Assembly (NCBI RefSeq): GCF_016917755.1
Contig: NZ_CP070326.1
Span: 6,944,001 to 7,008,000, forward strand
Direction of reading: 5' to 3'
Length of the DNA: 64,000 bases
From: Streptomyces noursei
GTDB lineage: Bacteria > Actinomycetota > Actinomycetes > Streptomycetales > Streptomycetaceae
The notes beneath the pieces were generated by a model. The model did not search any database, was not told where the DNA came from, and was given only the letters and a program-made list of their open reading frames with translations. The translations under genes were made by a program, and so were the position numbers. Positions 52,777 through 61,234 of the stretch are shown piece by piece. Every line of letters begins with the position of its first letter. Position 1 is the stretch's first letter.

Positions 52777-52804
52777 TAATGACGGGCTGCGACCAGCGTC
52801 ATTA
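52777..52804. promoter_or_regulatory. Inverted repeat between gluA and gluR, candidate operator
   Basis: TAATGACG (52777-52784) and CGTCATTA (52797-52804) form a perfect 8-bp inverted repeat with a 12-base spacer, centres two helical turns apart. It lies 38 bases before the gluA start. On the minus strand the outer arm overlaps TGTAAT, a possible gluA -10. A target for GluR or another regulator is inference. Confidence 0.65.
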
Positions 52805-53021
52805 CATCTGAGCGAGAATTGAGCATAACGATCCGGCTGCAAACGGACACATAGTGTGAACGAGCAGGCGGGCGGGGCGGCGAGCGCATACTGACGGTAC
52901 GTCCCCGGGGGGTACCGGGTGGGTAACGGATGGCGGACCGGAGGTGGCGGCCTCTTGACGGGTGGGCCACCCATCGCCGTAGATGCCCTGTGGCCCGTAC
53001 GCGTACCGAGAGGAGGGCCCG

Positions 53022-53765
53022 ATGAGACTGCTGCTCGTCGAGGACGACGACCATGTCGCCGCGGCCCTGTCCGCGGTGCTGTCCCGGCACGGCCTGACCG
53101 TGGTGCACGCCCGCAGCGGCGGGGAGGCGCTGCAGGCGCTGCTGCCCGACGACGCCGAGCCGTTCGCCGTGGTGCTGCTCGACCTCGGGCTGCCCGACCA
53201 GGACGGCTTCGAGGTGTGCGGCCGGATCCGCAAGGTCTCCGCGACCCCGGTCATCATGGTCACCGCGCGCTCCGACGTCCGCTCCCGGATACACGGCCTC
53301 AACCTCGGCGCCGACGACTACGTCGTCAAGCCCTACGACACCGGCGAACTGCTGGCCCGCATCCACGCGGTGAGCCGGCGCACCGGCGCGGCAGGCACCG
53401 GCGGCGACCAGCCGGTCGAGGAGAGCGTCCCCCGGGAGCCGCTGCGGCTCGGGTCGCTCGCCGTCGAACTCCCCACCCGCCAGGTGTCCGTGGACGGCAC
53501 GGTCGTCCCGCTCACCCGCAAGGAGTTCGACCTGCTGGCCCTGCTCGCGCAGCGCCCCGGGGTGGTCTTCCGCCGGGAGCAGATCATCAGCGAGGTCTGG
53601 CGGACGAGTTGGGAGGGCACCGGCCGCACGCTGGAGGTGCACATCGCCTCGCTCCGCGCCAAACTCCGCATGCCGGCGCTGATCGAGACGATCCGCGGCG
53701 TCGGCTACCGCCTGGCCGCCCCGGCCGCCGGCTCCGCGCCGGACGGCCGGCCGCCGGCCTCCTGA
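53022..53765 (+). CDS. gluR: OmpR-family response regulator GluR
   Basis: 247 residues from ATG 53022, preceded by AGGAGG. Receiver domain 1-118 (LLLVEDDDHVAAALSAVL, Asp54 in VVLLDLGLPDQDGFEV, Lys in YVVKPYD), a short linker, then a winged-helix DNA-binding domain (about 150-238, VPLTRKEFDLLALLAQRPGVVFRREQIISEVW). In S. coelicolor this regulator, with GluK, responds to glutamate and activates gluABCD. gluK follows 15 bases after. Confidence 0.92.
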   Translation: MRLLLVEDDDHVAAALSAVLSRHGLTVVHARSGGEALQALLPDDAEPFAVVLLDLGLPDQDGFEVCGRIRKVSATPVIMVTARSDVRSRIHGLNLGADDYVVKPYDTGELLARIHAVSRRTGAAGTGGDQPVEESVPREPLRLGSLAVELPTRQVSVDGTVVPLTRKEFDLLALLAQRPGVVFRREQIISEVWRTSWEGTGRTLEVHIASLRAKLRMPALIETIRGVGYRLAAPAAGSAPDGRPPAS

Positions 53766-53780
53766 CGGCTGCCCGGCGCC

Positions 53781-55196
53781 GTGCGCACCCGACTCCTCCC
53801 GCTCCTCATCGTGCTGATGGCCGGCGTGCTGCTCGCACTCGGCGTGCCGCTCGGCGTGATCACCGCCGGGGTGGAGCAGCAGAAGGTGGTCGTCGACCGG
53901 ATCGACGACGCCGCCCGGTTCGCCTCCCTCGCCCAGTTCGTCACCGCCCGCCCCAGCGCCGACGCCGGCAGCAAGACCCCCGAGGAGGACGAGCGGCTGG
54001 CCACCCTCCGGGCCGAACTCACCCGCTACGAGGAGCTCTACGGGATCCGGGCCGGCGTCTTCTACCGCGACCGCACCCCGATGGCCGCCGCCCCGCAGGA
54101 CCTGACGGTGCCCACCGGCGGTGAGGGCGCCCAGGCGTTCAGCGAGGCGCTGGCCGGCCGCCGCAGCCACGACCCGCACCAGATCTGGCCCTGGGACGAC
54201 ACCGGCCGGATCCCGGTCGCCTCGCCGGTCATCCGGGACGGCGACGTGGTCGCCGTGGTCGTCACCGACTCGCCCACCGGTCGGATGCGGGCGCGCATCC
54301 TGCACGGCTGGTTGCTGATCGCGGCCGGGGAGTGCGCGGCCATGCTGGTCGCCGTCGCCGCGGCGTTCCGGCTCACCGGCTGGGTGCTGCGCCCGGTCCG
54401 GGTGCTCGACACGGCCAGCCATGACATCGCCACCGGCCGGATGAACGCCCGGGTCGCCGCCACCGCCGGACCGCCCGAACTCCGCCGGCTGGCCCGCTCG
54501 TTCAACGAGATGGCCGACCACGTCGAGGACGTCCTGGAACAGCAGCGCGCCTTCGTCGCCGACGCCTCCCACCAGCTGCGCAACCCGCTGGCCGCGCTGC
54601 TGCTGCGGATCGAGCTGCTGGCCCTCGAACTCCCCGAGGGCAACGAGGAGATCGCCTCCGTCCGCACCGAGGGCAAACGGCTCGCCCGGGTCCTGGACGA
54701 CCTCCTCGACCTGGCGCTCGCCGAGCACGCCGCCGCCGACCTCCAGCTCACCGACGTCGCGGCACTGGCCGCCGAACGCGTCGACGCCTGGCGCCCGCTG
54801 GCCGAGGACAAGGGCGTCCGCCTCGCCTACGAGGGGCGCCCCGCGGTCACCGGATGGGCCGACCCGGTCGCCCTCTCCAGCGCCCTGGACGCGGTCGTCG
54901 ACAACGCCCTGAAGTTCACCCCGGCCGGTGAACCGGTCGCGGTGGCGGTGACCCCCGACGGCGAACGCGTCACGATCACCGTCGCCGACCGCGGACCCGG
55001 CTTGGCCGAGGACGAACTGGCCCGGATCGGCGACCGGTTCTGGCGCAGCGGCCGGCACCAGAACGTCTCCGGCTCCGGCCTCGGCCTGTCGATCACCCGC
55101 ACGCTGCTCGCCGCCGGCGGCGCGACCATCGCCTACGCGCCGCACCCGCCGCACGGCCTGACGGTCACCGTCTCCGTGCCGCGCAGCGCGCCCTGA
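53781..55196 (+). CDS. gluK: Sensor histidine kinase GluK
   Basis: 471 residues from GTG 53781. Membrane segments at about 7-29 and 174-198 enclose an extracytoplasmic sensor of about 145 residues; then HAMP (about 195-250), HisKA with VADASHQLRNPLAALL (His264) and HATPase with VDNALKFTPAG, VADRGPGLAEDEL and GSGLGLSITRTLLAAGG. It phosphorylates GluR. The HQLRNPL variant of the H-box is common in actinobacterial kinases. The binding ligand cannot be read from sequence. Confidence 0.92.
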   Translation: MRTRLLPLLIVLMAGVLLALGVPLGVITAGVEQQKVVVDRIDDAARFASLAQFVTARPSADAGSKTPEEDERLATLRAELTRYEELYGIRAGVFYRDRTPMAAAPQDLTVPTGGEGAQAFSEALAGRRSHDPHQIWPWDDTGRIPVASPVIRDGDVVAVVVTDSPTGRMRARILHGWLLIAAGECAAMLVAVAAAFRLTGWVLRPVRVLDTASHDIATGRMNARVAATAGPPELRRLARSFNEMADHVEDVLEQQRAFVADASHQLRNPLAALLLRIELLALELPEGNEEIASVRTEGKRLARVLDDLLDLALAEHAAADLQLTDVAALAAERVDAWRPLAEDKGVRLAYEGRPAVTGWADPVALSSALDAVVDNALKFTPAGEPVAVAVTPDGERVTITVADRGPGLAEDELARIGDRFWRSGRHQNVSGSGLGLSITRTLLAAGGATIAYAPHPPHGLTVTVSVPRSAP

Positions 55197-55223
55197 CCGG
55201 TCCGCGGCATCGCGCACCCCGCA

Positions 55224-55290
55224 TTGCGCGACCTCTTGCACGACTCATTGCACGACTCATTGCACCGAGGCAATCACGGCATTGCACCGT
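55224..55290. repeat. 12-bp tandem repeat between convergent gluK and TAXI genes
   Basis: TTGC(A/G)CGAC blocks begin at 55224, 55236, 55248 and 55260, an exact 12-bp period; the two central units TTGCACGACTCA are identical. A further TTGCACCG is at 55282. AT content is locally higher than the surroundings. The role is unknown. Confidence 0.85.
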
Positions 55291-55351
55291 GCACCGCACC
55301 GACCCGCTCGCCGCACGTCGGGCGACGCCCCCGCCGTTCCCGCCGCTCCGC

Positions 55352-56344
55352 TCACTGCTTGACCGAGACGTAGTAGTCCCGGGCCCCGGTGTGCAGCGGC
55401 AGCGGATCGGTGAACACCGCCGTGCGCAGGTCCACGTTCTGCGCCGCGTGCACCTCGTGGCCGATCGCGTCCCGGCTGTTGATGACGGTCCGGGTGATCC
55501 CGAACGTCAGCGCCGCGTCCTCCCGGTCCGTGGTCACCAGCAGGTTCGCCACCGCGATCGTCTTCACCGCCTGCCCGTTCTGGACCCGCGGATAGGCGTC
55601 GGCCGGCATCACCGCCGCACGGTAGTAACGGGTCCGCTCGCCCTGCCGGTGCAACGCCGGGATCAGGTCCCCCAGCTGCACCAGCCGCACCGGGTACCGC
55701 TGCGCCAGACGCTGCACCGCCAGCGTCGGCAGCCCGCCCGACCAGAAGAACGCGTCCAGCTCGCCGTGCTCCAACATGCCCGGCATCCGGTCGATGCCCA
55801 CCCGTACCGGCACGATGTCCGTCCCGAAGTCCAGGCCGGCCGCCTCCAACAGCCGTCGGGTGATCAGCTGGACGCCCGACCCGTCCGCGCCGACGCCCAC
55901 CCGCAGCCCCCGCAGGTCGCGGGCCGAGCGCACCGCGGACCCCCGGGGCACCACCAGCTGCATGTAGTCGTCGTAGAGCCGGGCGCAGGCCCGCAGCCGG
56001 TCCGCACCGGGTTCCTGCCGGTCGCGGTAGGTGGCCACCGCGTCCGCCGTGGCGATGGTGAACCCGGCCCGCCCGGTGGCCAGTTGGCGCAGATTGTCGA
56101 TCGATCCCTCGCTCCGCTCCAGGCGCAGGTTCACCTCCGGCAGATCCCGCGCGAGATCGTCCTTCAGCAGCTCCCCGTAGCGCGCGTACACCCCGGTCGG
56201 CACGCCGGTGGCCAGCGTCACCTGGCCCCGGGGCGTGGCGGACCCGCCCGGCTGCACGCACCACAGCACCAGCCCGAGGAGGGCCAGGGCCGCGGACGCC
56301 GCGGTCAGCGCCCGGCGGCGGCCGGGGCGGGAGAGGATCGCCAT
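55352..56344 (-). CDS. TAXI-family TRAP-type solute-binding protein
   Basis: 330 residues from ATG 56344. N-terminal signal anchor or signal peptide (about 11-33, RRALTAASAALALLGLVLWC), then the TAXI domain: VTLATGVPTGVYARYGELLKDDLARDLPEVNLRLERSEGSIDNLRQLATGRAGFTIATADAV, GLRVGVGADGSGVQLITRRLLEAAGL and DAFFWSGGLPTLAVQRLA. TAXI proteins bind carboxylates such as glutamate for TRAP transporters, yet no TRAP membrane subunit is in the window. It is convergent with gluK, so it may be an accessory glutamate-sensing component (inference). Confidence 0.88.
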   Translation of the reverse strand: MAILSRPGRRRALTAASAALALLGLVLWCVQPGGSATPRGQVTLATGVPTGVYARYGELLKDDLARDLPEVNLRLERSEGSIDNLRQLATGRAGFTIATADAVATYRDRQEPGADRLRACARLYDDYMQLVVPRGSAVRSARDLRGLRVGVGADGSGVQLITRRLLEAAGLDFGTDIVPVRVGIDRMPGMLEHGELDAFFWSGGLPTLAVQRLAQRYPVRLVQLGDLIPALHRQGERTRYYRAAVMPADAYPRVQNGQAVKTIAVANLLVTTDREDAALTFGITRTVINSRDAIGHEVHAAQNVDLRTAVFTDPLPLHTGARDYYVSVKQ

Positions 56345-56392
56345 GGGCCGGATCCTGCCAGTCCGCACGCCCCTACGGGAGGGGCCGAGAGG

Positions 56393-57331
56393 TCACGTCT
56401 CGGCCGCCGTCCGGTCACTGGGCCGGGGCGCCGTCCCCAAGGCCCCCCGCAGCCGCTCCAGCAGCGCCCGGGCCGCCGGCCCGGCCGGCCCGTCCGCCCG
56501 CCAGGCCAGCGCGATCCGGCCCCGCGGCCGGGCCCCGTGGAACTCCAGCGTCCGCAGGCCGCCGGCGCCCGCCGCGGCGCCCGCCGGCACGACCGCCACG
56601 CCCAGGCCGCGCGCCGCGAGCCCGGCCAGCAGCTTCGGCGCCGCCGCCTCGAAGGCGATCCGCGGCCGGAACCCCGCGTCGGCGCAGACACGTTCCAGCG
56701 CCGCGCGGCTCCCGGTGCCGCGCGGCAGGCTGATCAGCGGCAGGCCGCGCAGCGCGGTCAGCGGGATCCGCCCGCCGTCCGCGTCCGCCAACAGCGGATC
56801 GTCCGGGGCGACCGCCGCGACCAGCGGTTGGTCCACGACGATCTGGAACGCCAGCCCCGGCGGCGGCTCCTCGTCGGCGGTCCCGAGCAGCGCCAGGTCC
56901 AACTCCCCGCACTGCAGCGCGGCGAGCATCCGCTCCGAACTGTCCTCGGTGAGCGCGATGTCCACCTGCGGATGGGCGTCGTGGAAGTCCGCCAGCAGCG
57001 ACACCGCCTCGGCCTCCCGCACCGCGTCGGCCCCCGACACCAGCCCGAGGGTGACCTGGCCGCGCAGCAGCCCGGTGAACTCCGCCACGGTCTCCCGCAC
57101 GCCCTCGACGGCGGCCAGCGCGGCCCGCGCGTACGGCAGCACGGCCGCGCCCACCTCGGTCAGCGTCACCGACCGGCCGGAGCGGTCCAACAGCGGCTGC
57201 CCCAGCTCCCGTTCGAGCTGCCGGACCTGGGCGCTGACACCCGGCTGGGCCAGGTGCAGACGGGCCGCGGCCCGGGTGAAGTTGGCCTCCTCCGCCACCG
57301 CGACGAAGTACTGGAGCTGTCGAAGTTCCAT
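56393..57331 (-). CDS. LysR-family transcriptional regulator
   Basis: 312 residues from ATG 57331 (MELRQLQYFVAVAEEANFTRAAARLHLAQPGVSAQVRQLERELGQPLLDR, the LysR HTH). An effector-binding domain spans about 90-300. It is divergent from the DinB/maleylpyruvate-isomerase-like gene with 117 bases between, which contain CCAGGAATTCTAGG (partial palindrome) near the start, so it probably controls that gene and itself. Confidence 0.92.
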   Translation of the reverse strand: MELRQLQYFVAVAEEANFTRAAARLHLAQPGVSAQVRQLERELGQPLLDRSGRSVTLTEVGAAVLPYARAALAAVEGVRETVAEFTGLLRGQVTLGLVSGADAVREAEAVSLLADFHDAHPQVDIALTEDSSERMLAALQCGELDLALLGTADEEPPPGLAFQIVVDQPLVAAVAPDDPLLADADGGRIPLTALRGLPLISLPRGTGSRAALERVCADAGFRPRIAFEAAAPKLLAGLAARGLGVAVVPAGAAAGAGGLRTLEFHGARPRGRIALAWRADGPAGPAARALLERLRGALGTAPRPSDRTAAET

Positions 57332-57448
57332 AACCAGGAATTCTAGGTGCGAGAAGATCAAACTCTTGGACTTATGGTCGCGCCGCCAAGATCCTGGAAA
57401 CCGACCGGCCCACCGCATACCGGGCCGCACCGGACCCGGGGAGCAACG

Positions 57449-58066
57449 ATGGACATCCGCGCCGCGATCGCCGCCGAACGCCGCGAGCTTGCCGACGTGC
57501 TGGACGCCCTCTCGCCCGAGCAGTGGGACGCGCCCTCACTGTGCGCGGGCTGGCGGGTCCGCGAGGTGGCGGCCCACATGTCGCTGGGCTTCCGCTACTC
57601 CTTCCCCAAGATCGCCGCCGAGCTCCTCAAGGCCCGCGGCAGCCTGCACCGGATGACCGACCGCTGCGCCCGCAAGGACGCCGCTGCCCTCTCGCCGGCC
57701 GCCCTCGCCGCGGCCCTGCGGGACAACGCGCACCACCCCTGGACCCCACCGGTCGGCGGCTTCGAGTCGGCCCTGGGCCACGACGTCGTGCACGGCCTCG
57801 ACATCGCCCTCCCGCTCGGCCTGGACCGCCGCGTCCCCGAGGACCGGCTGCGGGTCCTGCTCGCCGGCATCACCCCGCGCGGCGCGAAGTTCTTCGGCGC
57901 CGACCTCGATGGCGTCGCCCTGCGCGCCGACGACCTGGACTGGTCCTACGGCACCGGGACCCCGCTCCGCGGCGCCGCCCAGGACCTCCTGATGGTCGCC
58001 TTCGGCCGGAAGCTCCCACCGGGCCGGCTGCACGGCGAGGCGCGGTCCCGTTTCGCCACGGCCTGA
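57449..58066 (+). CDS. Mycothiol-dependent maleylpyruvate isomerase/DinB-fold protein
   Basis: 205 residues from ATG 57449 with GGGGAG upstream. N-terminal four-helix MDMPI/DinB domain: LADVLDALSPEQWDAPSLCAGWRVREVAAHMSLGFRYSF (His in AAHM, a metal ligand) and ALGHDVVHGLDIALPLGL (His-x3-His). The C-terminal part is short. Family members use mycothiol or act as uncharacterised metal-dependent transferases; the substrate is not known. Probably under the divergent LysR regulator. Confidence 0.85.
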   Translation: MDIRAAIAAERRELADVLDALSPEQWDAPSLCAGWRVREVAAHMSLGFRYSFPKIAAELLKARGSLHRMTDRCARKDAAALSPAALAAALRDNAHHPWTPPVGGFESALGHDVVHGLDIALPLGLDRRVPEDRLRVLLAGITPRGAKFFGADLDGVALRADDLDWSYGTGTPLRGAAQDLLMVAFGRKLPPGRLHGEARSRFATA

Positions 58067-58142
58067 GCCCGTGCCGCCCCCGTGGTCGCGCTCCGCGACC
58101 ACGGCCGCAGAGCACCCCGGCAAGAGCCCGTACCCTGGACGG

Positions 58143-59666
58143 GTGAGCGGTAACGACGTGGCCGGTGGAGCAGGGGCCGAAGTGAAAACGTACGAGGTGC
58201 GCACCTACGGGTGCCAGATGAACGTCCATGACTCCGAGCGGCTCTCGGGCCTGTTGGAGGACGCGGGCTACGTACGGGCCCCGGAGGGCACCGACGAGGG
58301 CGACGCCGACGTCGTCGTCTTCAATACCTGCGCGGTGCGCGAGAACGCCGACAACCGGCTGTACGGCAACCTCGGCCGGCTCGCGCCGATGAAGGCCCGC
58401 CGCCCCGGCATGCAGATCGCGGTCGGCGGCTGCCTGGCCCAGAAGGACCGCGACACCATCGTCAAGAAGGCGCCCTGGGTGGACGTCGTCTTCGGCACGC
58501 ACAACATCGGCAAGCTGCCGGTCCTCCTGGAGCGTGCCCGCGTCCAGGAGGAGGCGCAGGTCGAGATCGCCGAGTCGCTGGAGGCGTTCCCCTCGACGCT
58601 GCCGACCCGCCGGGAGAGCGCCTACGCGGCCTGGGTCTCCATCTCCGTCGGCTGCAACAACACCTGCACGTTCTGCATCGTCCCGGCGCTGCGCGGCAAG
58701 GAGAAGGACCGCCGGCCCGGCGACATCCTCGCCGAGGTCGAGGCGCTGGTCGCCGAGGGCGTCTCCGAGATCACCCTGCTCGGCCAGAACGTCAACGCCT
58801 ACGGCTCCGACATCGGCGACCGCGAGGCGTTCAGCAAGCTGCTGCGGGCCTGCGGGAAGGTCGAGGGGCTGGAGCGGATCCGCTTCACCTCCCCGCACCC
58901 GCGCGACTTCACCGACGACGTGATCGCGGCGATGGCCGAGACGCCCAGCGTCATGCCGCAGCTGCACATGCCGCTGCAGTCCGGCTCCGACACCGTCCTG
59001 AAGGCGATGCGCCGCTCCTACCGCCAGGAGCGCTACCTCGGGATCATCGAGAAGGTGCGCGCCGCCATCCCGCACGCGGCGATCACCACCGACATCATCG
59101 TCGGCTTCCCCGGCGAGACCGAGGAGGACTTCGAGCAGACCCTGCACGTCGTCCGCGAGGCCCGGTTCGCCCAGGCGTTCACCTTCCAGTATTCCAAGCG
59201 CCCCGGCACCCCCGCCGCCGAGATGGCCGACCAGATCCCTAAGAAGGTCGTGCAGGCCCGCTACGAGCGCCTGGTCGCCCTCCAGGAGGAGATCTCCTGG
59301 GAGGAGAACAAGAAGCAGGTCGGCCGCACCCTGGAGCTGATGGTCGCGGAGGGCGAGGGCCGCAAGGACGACGCCACCCACCGGCTCTCCGGCCGTGCCG
59401 CCGACAACCGCCTGGTGCACTTCACCAAGCCGGACGAGCCGGTGCGCCCCGGCGACGTGGTCACCGTCGAGGTCACCTACGCCGCCCCGCACCACCTCCT
59501 CGCCGAGGGCCCGGTCCTGGGCGTGCGCCGCACCCGCGCCGGCGACGCCTGGGAGAAGCGGCAGGCCGCCGAGGCCGCCAAGCCGGCCGGGGTGCTGCTG
59601 GGCCTGCCGAAGGTCGGCGTCCCCGCGCCGCTGCCGGCCGCCGCACCCGGCTGCGGCTGCGACTGA
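58143..59666 (+). CDS. miaB: tRNA-2-methylthio-N6-dimethylallyladenosine synthase MiaB
   Basis: 507 residues from GTG 58143. MTTase domain Cys in TYGCQMNVHDSE (Cys24), FNTCAVREN and VGGCLAQKD; radical SAM motif VGCNNTCTFCIVPALRG; TRAM domain (about 400-460). It adds a methylthio group to i6A37 of tRNA. MiaA, which makes i6A37, is encoded 1.6 kb downstream. The tail PGCGCD is a Cys-rich oddity. Related to rimO at 21141 but with the MiaB-type SPHPRDF segment. Confidence 0.96.
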   Translation: MSGNDVAGGAGAEVKTYEVRTYGCQMNVHDSERLSGLLEDAGYVRAPEGTDEGDADVVVFNTCAVRENADNRLYGNLGRLAPMKARRPGMQIAVGGCLAQKDRDTIVKKAPWVDVVFGTHNIGKLPVLLERARVQEEAQVEIAESLEAFPSTLPTRRESAYAAWVSISVGCNNTCTFCIVPALRGKEKDRRPGDILAEVEALVAEGVSEITLLGQNVNAYGSDIGDREAFSKLLRACGKVEGLERIRFTSPHPRDFTDDVIAAMAETPSVMPQLHMPLQSGSDTVLKAMRRSYRQERYLGIIEKVRAAIPHAAITTDIIVGFPGETEEDFEQTLHVVREARFAQAFTFQYSKRPGTPAAEMADQIPKKVVQARYERLVALQEEISWEENKKQVGRTLELMVAEGEGRKDDATHRLSGRAADNRLVHFTKPDEPVRPGDVVTVEVTYAAPHHLLAEGPVLGVRRTRAGDAWEKRQAAEAAKPAGVLLGLPKVGVPAPLPAAAPGCGCD

Positions 59667-59727
59667 CCCCGGCCGCTCCCGGTCGACCGGCGGCCCTGCG
59701 CGGCGGCCCGGGCGTTACGCTGCGTGC

Positions 59728-60450
59728 ATGCTCGTAGCCGCCGCCATCTGCCCCTGTCCGCCGCTGCTCGTCCCCGACGTCGCCGCCGGCGCCGCACCGG
59801 AGCTGGACCCGGTGCGCGCCGCCTGCCTGGACGCCGTCGGGGTGCTCGCCGCGGCCCGGCCCGACCGGCTGGTCGTGCTGGGCCCGGCCGCCGACGAGAG
59901 CGGCGAGGGACGGTATCCGCAGGGCGCCCCCGGCTCGTTCCGCGGCTTCGGGGTGGACCTCGACGTGACGCTGGGCGCCGCCGACGGCGCGGTGCCGGCG
60001 CCCGGGCGGCAGCTGCCGCCGTCGCTGGCCGTCGGCGCCTGGCTGCTGTCCCGTACGGCCTGGTCCGACGCACCCGTGGAGGCGCTGGGGGTGGCCGAGC
60101 GACTGCCCGGCGACCGCTGCCGCCCACTGGGCCGGGAACTCGCCGGGTCCGCTTCCCGGGTGGCGCTCCTGGTGCTCGGCGACGGCAGCGCCCGCCGCTC
60201 GATCAAGGCGCCGGGCTACTTCGACGAGCGGGCCGAGGCGTTCGACGCCGACGCGGCCCGCGCCCTGGGAACCGCCGACACCACCGCGCTGGCCGCCCTG
60301 GACGACCGGCTGGCCGCCGACCTGCTCGCGTCCGGACGGTCCTGCTGGCAGGTCCTGGCCGGCGCCGCCGAGGGCGCCGGGCTGCGCGGCCAACTGCTGC
60401 GCGAGGAGGCCCCGTACGGCGTCGGCTACATGGTGGCGGCCTGGACGTGA
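59728..60450 (+). CDS. LigB-like class III extradiol dioxygenase-fold protein
   Basis: 240 residues from ATG 59728, 61 bases after miaB. MLVAAAICPCPPLLVPDVAAGAAPELDPVRAACLDAV resembles the start of the LigB/MEMO fold, followed by RLVVLGPAADES, LPPSLAVGAWLLS and ALLVLGDGSARRS. The metal-binding His pair of true LigB enzymes (PHxP) is not seen (CPCPP instead), so catalysis is doubtful. Widely conserved between miaB and miaA in Streptomyces; function unknown. Confidence 0.78.
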   Translation: MLVAAAICPCPPLLVPDVAAGAAPELDPVRAACLDAVGVLAAARPDRLVVLGPAADESGEGRYPQGAPGSFRGFGVDLDVTLGAADGAVPAPGRQLPPSLAVGAWLLSRTAWSDAPVEALGVAERLPGDRCRPLGRELAGSASRVALLVLGDGSARRSIKAPGYFDERAEAFDADAARALGTADTTALAALDDRLAADLLASGRSCWQVLAGAAEGAGLRGQLLREEAPYGVGYMVAAWT

Positions 60451-60539
60451 TCCCGCGCGGCCGGGCGGTCTAGGGCGTCCCGGTGTCGTCCTCTGCGTCC
60501 TCTGCGCTTCCGGCGGTTCTTGCTTTTCCGGTCGCGCAC

Positions 60540-60596
60540 GCCGCGGCGCGGCGGACCCGGGGGAGCCGGAGCGCCCCGCGTCCGCCGCGCCGCGGC
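60540..60596. terminator. Long hairpin between convergent genes
   Basis: GCCGCGGCGCGGCGGAC (60540-60556) pairs with GTCCGCCGCGCCGCGGC (60580-60596), perfect over 17 bp. It serves the LigB-like gene and the opposite acidic gene. Confidence 0.85.
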
Positions 60597-60609
60597 TGTC
60601 GACGGTCGG

Positions 60610-61053
60610 CTACTTCCGCGTGCCGCCGCCCGCCTCGCTGTCCACCGCGGGCTCCACGGCCTGCTGCCGCGGGATCCCGGCGGCACCGTCCGCGGCGCCG
60701 GTCCCGGCGGGCGCCGGCTCCGCGCCGTCCGCCGCCGTGCCGGCTTGCTCCGGGGCGGCCTGCTCCGCCCCCTCCGCGGTGACCCCGGCGCCCTGCGCCG
60801 CGTCCTCCTCCGCCGTGTCGGCCTCCTCGGGCGGCTCCGCCGCGCCGTCCGCCGCCGGATCCCCCGCGGCGTCCTCCGGTGCCTCCGCCGCCTCCGTTGC
60901 CGTCTCCGCCGGCGCTTGCGCCGCGGTCTCGGCCGGTTCCGGGGCGGCGGTCCCGTCCGCCCCCGACGTCTCCTCCGCCGCAGCCTCCTCCACCGCGGCA
61001 CTCTCCTCCGCCGCGTCGGACTTGCGCCGGCGGAACCGCGAAAACACGCCCAT
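60610..61053 (-). CDS. Acidic, Ala/Glu-rich low-complexity protein
   Basis: 147 residues from ATG 61053: MGVFSRFRRRKSDAAEESAAVEEAAAEE, then almost only Ala, Glu, Pro, Gly, Thr and Asp to GGTRK. A short basic N-terminus, then an acidic disordered body; probably not folded. A similar small gene occurs at this place in other Streptomyces as far as I recall. Function not recognised. Codon use follows the genome GC3 bias, which supports a real gene. Confidence 0.7.
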   Translation of the reverse strand: MGVFSRFRRRKSDAAEESAAVEEAAAEETSGADGTAAPEPAETAAQAPAETATEAAEAPEDAAGDPAADGAAEPPEEADTAEEDAAQGAGVTAEGAEQAAPEQAGTAADGAEPAPAGTGAADGAAGIPRQQAVEPAVDSEAGGGTRK

Positions 61054-61234
61054 AACTGCTCCTACACTCCTCATGTGGGCGAAATCCCTCATCGCCCGGA
61101 GCGTCCCCTTGCGCCGCCCGACGGGCCCCGGCAGCGCACCGGCGTTCGGGATCTCGCTTCAGGCAACGATGCCGTCCGTGCCCCGTCACGTCGCTCGTTC
61201 GAGATGGCACCGGGAGGTTTGCGAGACTGACGGG

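Noticed and set aside
55224..55232. TTGCGCGAC at the start of the 12-bp repeat as another copy of the ATTGCGCAAT operator
   Set aside because: It lacks the second half of the palindrome and belongs to the TTGCAC repeat series.
55289..57346. A long plus-strand open frame antisense to the TAXI and LysR genes
   Set aside because: The translation is rich in Arg, Gln, His and Pro without domains, while the opposite strand encodes two clear protein families.
57332..57448. A defined LysR operator in the divergent spacer
   Set aside because: CCAGGAATTCTAGG is only a partial palindrome and no clear T-N11-A site with longer dyad symmetry could be chosen.
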